Source of the DNA: CAYRZF01 sp964428805
Lineage (GTDB): Bacteria > Methylomirabilota > Methylomirabilia > Rokubacteriales > CSP1-6
DNA: 34,518 nt
Assembly (NCBI GenBank): GCA_964428805.1
Contig: CAYRZF010000015.1
Span: 1-34,518, forward strand
Direction of reading: 5' to 3'
The notes under the pieces were generated by a model. That model made no database searches. It was not told the DNA's origin and was given only the letters and a program-made list of their open reading frames with translations. A program made the translations under genes and the position numbers. Shown piece after piece: positions 31,745-34,518 of this stretch. How positions within the stretch are numbered: the stretch's first letter is position 1; the number at the start of each line of letters is the position of its first letter.

Positions 31745-32114
31745 CCGACTCGTAGCTCCGACGGAGCCACCTGAGCGCGCGGGGCAGCGCCGCGCGCGAT
31801 TCGACCTGGCACTCGACCCACCCGCGGCGGGCGAAGCGCCGGTGCAGGGTGATGCCAGGGGTTCTGAGCGCGCGGGCCTGATCGTCGAGGCTGAGCCGGA
31901 TCCACAGGTCGTGGTCCTTGGGGCGCAGCGGGAAACACGCAAAGAGGGTGTCGCCCACGAAGTATCCCCATCGCCCGAACATCGGGGTAATCTTCACCCG
32001 CGGCCAGCCGCCGAGGGCGTCGTTGAGCTGCTCGGCCACGCCGGCGCCCCCCCGGGCGAGGGTGCGCCGGGTCTGACGCCCCCGGCCCGCCCCGCGCATC
32101 CTTTTTCGATCCAC
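31719..32114 (-). CDS. TfoX N-terminal-domain-like protein
   Basis: A 131-residue soluble protein. ITPMFGRWGYFVGDTLFACF is the TfoX-N hallmark (M-F-G-x2-G-Y-x-x-G-D-x-L-F), followed by DHDLWIRLSLDD and a C-terminal helix RALRWLRRSYE. TfoX-N proteins occur alone or in competence regulators; stand-alone copies have no settled role. The N-terminus is Arg-rich and not family-like. Start is GTG 32114, with an alternative ATG at 32099; neither has a well-spaced Shine-Dalgarno. It follows the SDR gene by 6 bp on the same strand, so they probably form a pair. Confidence 0.75.
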   Translation of the reverse strand: MDRKRMRGAGRGRQTRRTLARGGAGVAEQLNDALGGWPRVKITPMFGRWGYFVGDTLFACFPLRPKDHDLWIRLSLDDQARALRTPGITLHRRFARRGWVECQVESRAALPRALRWLRRSYESVTTRPERD

Positions 32115-32120
32115 CAGGGG

Positions 32121-32843
32121 TCAGCGTTTCCGGAGGCCGAGATCCCGCTTCCAGGTCTCGACGTCCAGCTGCCGGCCGGTGAGCGACGCCGACGCATCCG
32201 ACGCGAGGTATATGAACAGGTCCACGACGTCCTCAGGCTTGCCGCCCCGGTAGCTCGTCATCTTGGTGGCCACGTAACCCGGGCTCACCGAGTTGACGCG
32301 GACCCTGGCGCTTTTCAGCTCCAGCGACAGATAGTGGGTGAGCCCCTCGAGGCCCCACTTGGAGACCCCGTAGGCGCCATAGCCAACCAGGGCGTCTCGG
32401 CCGAGCCACGAGGAGACGTTGATCACGCTCCCGCGGCGCTGCCTGATCATGTGCGGGACCACCGCCCGCGCCACCAGCCAGGCGCCCCGGAGGTTGGTGG
32501 CGAGCACGCTGTCCCATTCATCCGGGGCAAGCTCCGACAGCGACACGGCGCGATGGGCGACGCCGGCGTTGTTCACGAGGACGTCGAGCCGTCCGAAGAC
32601 GCCGACCGCGCGCTCGACGAACCTCTCGACGTCCTCTACCTGGCTGACATCACACGTCTGGATCAGGGAGGCCGCCCCCAGCTCGGCCACCCCCTTTTCC
32701 GTCTCCTCCAGTTCTTTCTCCGTTCGGGAGCAGAGCGCCAGGCTGGCGCCCTCCCGCGCGTAGGCCAGGGCCACGGCCCTGCCGATTCCGCGCCCCGCCC
32801 CGGTAATCAACGCGACCTTTCCTTGAAGCACACGCTCCGCCAT
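32121..32843 (-). CDS. short-chain dehydrogenase/reductase (SDR)
   Basis: A 240-residue classical SDR. The cofactor motif TGAGRGIG is at 14-21, then NNAGV, the catalytic serine in INVSSWLG, and YGAYGVSKWG as YxxxK. VNSVSPGYVATKM and the C-terminal SLTGRQLDVE end block are normal for 3-oxoacyl-ACP-reductase-like SDRs. Substrate unknown. I chose ATG 32843; the frame extends 8 residues further to ATG 32867, but that part is not family-like. It is transcribed toward the TfoX-like gene. Confidence 0.92.
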   Translation of the reverse strand: MAERVLQGKVALITGAGRGIGRAVALAYAREGASLALCSRTEKELEETEKGVAELGAASLIQTCDVSQVEDVERFVERAVGVFGRLDVLVNNAGVAHRAVSLSELAPDEWDSVLATNLRGAWLVARAVVPHMIRQRRGSVINVSSWLGRDALVGYGAYGVSKWGLEGLTHYLSLELKSARVRVNSVSPGYVATKMTSYRGGKPEDVVDLFIYLASDASASLTGRQLDVETWKRDLGLRKR

Positions 32844-32860
32844 GCCGTGAAGTCTACCAC

Positions 32861-32976
32861 CCCTCACCCTCCCCGGATGACGCCCCTCACCTCTTCTCCC
32901 CCTTCACGCAAAATGCGAGCGGAGTGAGCTACCTCATCGGGCACCCGACCCCTGTGGTCGGGTCGTAGGGTGAGGG
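32861..32976. repeat. palindromic element copy D with outer inverted repeat
   Basis: ccctcaccct (32861-32870) is the exact reverse complement of agggtgaggg (32967-32976). Inside, acccgacc (32943-32950) pairs with ggtcgggt (32956-32963) around a 5-base loop, preceded by GGGC and followed by CGT, as in copy B at 7975. The whole sits in the SDR-MFS spacer, which has no gene. The outer arms make it look like a small mobile or folded unit. Confidence 0.6.
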
Positions 32977-33019
32977 GGCGCTAGCGCTTGCCGGCGGCCA
33001 TCCGGCGACTCTCGGGCAA

Positions 33020-33119
33020 NNNNNNNNNNNNNNNNNNNNNNNNNNNNNNNNNNNNNNNNNNNNNNNNNNNNNNNNNNNNNNNNNNNNNNNNNNNNNNNNN
33101 NNNNNNNNNNNNNNNNNNN
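33020..33119. other. assembly gap (100 N) with duplicated flanks
   Basis: Exactly 100 N. The 55 bases at 32965-33019 and 33120-33174 are identical, the same pattern as at the first gap. The left copy repeats the last 13 codons of the MFS gene, which therefore appears twice; the complete gene is on the right of the gap. Confidence 0.95.
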
Positions 33120-33135
33120 GTAGGGTGAGGGGGCG

Positions 33136-34470
33136 CTAGCGCTTGCCGGCGGCCATCCGGCGACTCTCGGGCAACGCCCTGAGCCATGCGGTGGCGACCA
33201 ATCCGAGAACAGCGCCGAACCCCAGCACGCTGAACGCCCACCCCCAGACCGGATAGCGCGGGGCACTCCCCGGCGGGTTCGTCAGATCGAGAACCACGCC
33301 GAAGGTCAGCGAGGCGAGTGCCCCGGCCCCGAAGCCCGCGAGGGAGCGAACGGCCAGCGCGGATCCCAGGATGCGTGAATCCACCACCTCGGTAAAGCCG
33401 GTGGAGAAGACGGGCGAATCCCCGATCGCTGAGAAGGCGTAGATGATCCCCACCGCCAGGAGCACGAGCAACGGCGCGGTGATGAGCCATCCGAAGGAGA
33501 ACGAGCAAAGGCCCGAGATCGTCAGCATCATCAGGATCACCGCCGTCCGCCCCCATCGATCGGAGAGCCACCCCCCGGCGCCCGTCGCGACGAGCCCCAT
33601 GAGATGGAAGATGGCGGCAAGGTGTGCGCCGAGACCGGTGGCGCTGACCACCCCGCGTCCCCGGAGGACCAGGGCCGCGGCCAGGTAGGCGGGAGTCCAG
33701 GCCCACATGCCGAGGACTTCCCAGGAGTGGAACGTGTAGCCGGTCATCATGAGGAGCGCCGCGCGATTTTTGAAGAAGCCCTCGGCGAAGGAGAGAGTGC
33801 CAATCCCTGAAGCGACGGCGCCCCTGCGAGTTCCACGGAGCGTCCAGGCCGAAACGAGCGTGGCCGTCACCGGTCCCAGCGTCAGCACCCAGAACACCCC
33901 CCGCCACCCGGCCACCGAGACCAGGAGGCCGGTCACCGTGAGCGAGACCGCGTAGCCGAAGGAGGCCGAGGCCAGGAACCACCCGATCGCGTACCCCCGA
34001 CGCGCGGGGGGAAACCGGTCCGCCAGGAGCATCAGGCCGGGGGTGTAGGTGCCGCCGTTCACCAGGGCCAGGAGGGCGAAAAGGGCCAGGCCTGAGGGGT
34101 AACTGCTGGCAAGGAGCGGGATCAAGGCGGTGGTCACGGCGGTTGCCGCGGTGGACCAGAGGAAGACCCGACGAGCCCCGACGCGGTCGGCCAGGGCGGA
34201 CAGGATGACCAGGGAGACCGCGTAGCCGAGCTGGAAGGTGGAAGCGATGGAGCCGGCGGCAGTGGCCGACATCGCCCACTCGGCCTGGAGCAGCGGGAGC
34301 ACGCCGGCGTAGGCGAGATAGGGAACCGACGACCCCAGGCGGGCCGCGCAGATCCCGGCGAGCCAGAGTGTGTCGGAGCGCAGAGCCGGACGGCGCACGT
34401 GGACGGTCTCCTGAGCGACCGGACCATTCTCCCACACCCCCGCCCCCGAGGCCGATTTTCCCGTTGACAC
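33136..34470 (-). CDS. MFS transporter
   Basis: A 444-residue major facilitator with 12 predicted spans. The loop between spans 2 and 3 has ALADRVGARRVFLW, the MFS A-motif (G-x3-D-R-x-G-R-R), and the second half repeats it as GGWLSDRWGRTAVIL. Span 4 to 5 includes LADRFPPARRGYAIGWF. It resembles nitrate/oxalate-formate-type or sugar-phosphate-type permeases; the substrate is not evident. Start is GTG 34470 without a clear Shine-Dalgarno; the first 30 residues are poorly conserved-looking, so a later start is possible. The stop TAG is at 33138-33136, inside the duplicated flank, but this copy is complete. Confidence 0.88.
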   Translation of the reverse strand: MSTGKSASGAGVWENGPVAQETVHVRRPALRSDTLWLAGICAARLGSSVPYLAYAGVLPLLQAEWAMSATAAGSIASTFQLGYAVSLVILSALADRVGARRVFLWSTAATAVTTALIPLLASSYPSGLALFALLALVNGGTYTPGLMLLADRFPPARRGYAIGWFLASASFGYAVSLTVTGLLVSVAGWRGVFWVLTLGPVTATLVSAWTLRGTRRGAVASGIGTLSFAEGFFKNRAALLMMTGYTFHSWEVLGMWAWTPAYLAAALVLRGRGVVSATGLGAHLAAIFHLMGLVATGAGGWLSDRWGRTAVILMMLTISGLCSFSFGWLITAPLLVLLAVGIIYAFSAIGDSPVFSTGFTEVVDSRILGSALAVRSLAGFGAGALASLTFGVVLDLTNPPGSAPRYPVWGWAFSVLGFGAVLGLVATAWLRALPESRRMAAGKR

Positions 34471-34493
34471 AGAACGCCCGTCGCGAGTAGATT
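34464..34493 (+). promoter_or_regulatory. candidate promoter leading out of the window
   Basis: TTGACA (34464-34469), an 18-base spacer and TAGATT (34488-34493) on the plus strand. The -35 is a perfect consensus. It overlaps the start of the minus-strand MFS gene and would drive a divergent gene beyond the window. It may be chance. Confidence 0.35.
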
Positions 34494-34518
34494 TAACGCC
34501 CCCGGCGAGATAAACACT

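Noticed and set aside
32981..33019. A second MFS gene fragment left of the second gap
   Set aside because: It is the duplicated contig end, identical to the true 3' end at 33136-33174.
1..34518. CRISPR arrays, tRNA, rRNA, transposases, prophage genes or a defence system
   Set aside because: I looked for regular direct repeats, cloverleaf or rRNA-like segments and transposase or integrase motifs and saw none; the short palindromes are not regularly spaced.

Overview
This is a G+C-rich window from an uncultivated-looking Gram-negative bacterium. It carries outer-membrane lipid genes (Mla, a PagL-like protein, hopanoid genes, a Spy/CpxP-like protein). Gene density is very high, and 14 junctions share 4 bp (ATGA or GTGA), plus one 1-bp overlap. 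Two 100-N gaps, each flanked by an exact 55-bp duplication, mark it as a draft, probably metagenomic, scaffold. The gene mix reminds me of Candidatus Rokubacteria/NC10-type or deltaproteobacterial genomes, but that is inference; no rRNA or marker gene is present.

Left arm, minus strand (1-10940). A partial CDP-glycerol glycerophosphotransferase-like gene comes first, then a small YLDPGTGS membrane protein and a DUF3750 protein. ispH follows, with a clear intrinsic terminator at 2111-2138. Next is a hopanoid block in transcription order: CruF-like membrane protein, hpnH, a small unknown protein, hpnG, a 240-bp hairpin-rich spacer, hpnA, hpnD, two zinc-dependent MDR dehydrogenases and a PagL-like outer-membrane protein. 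hpnA to pagL are all joined by 4-bp overlaps. A compact divergent control region (10941-11067) separates this block from the plus-strand genes and holds two promoter candidates and a perfect 9-bp inverted repeat.

Centre, plus strand (11068-24532). shc (squalene-hopene cyclase) overlaps mlaE and is followed by mlaF, mlaD and mlaC, a retrograde-type lipid ABC transporter. Then comes what looks like a cyclitol head-group cassette: a LicC/IPCT-like cytidylyltransferase, an HpnL/LPG-synthase-type membrane protein and an inositol-3-phosphate synthase. These are followed by a CDP-alcohol phosphotransferase fused to a degenerate nucleotidyltransferase domain, a HAD phosphatase, a second nucleotidyltransferase, an ATP-grasp enzyme, a class-III aminotransferase and a Gfo/Idh/MocA dehydrogenase. 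All but the first three are joined end to end. I infer that it makes an inositol-phosphate product, perhaps amino-modified and membrane-linked, in the same transcriptional neighbourhood as hopanoid synthesis and transport. This is the best candidate for an undescribed system here.

Right arm (24548-34518). A CopD-domain membrane protein precedes hpnN (hopanoid RND transporter, interrupted by the first N gap), an unknown membrane protein, a Spy/CpxP-like periplasmic protein and a BT1-type MFS transporter. Convergent to these on the minus strand are a TfoX-N-like protein, an SDR oxidoreductase and an MFS permease. A small family of palindromic intergenic elements (GGGYACCC...GGGT) occurs at four places. 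I saw no tRNA, rRNA, CRISPR, transposase or phage gene.
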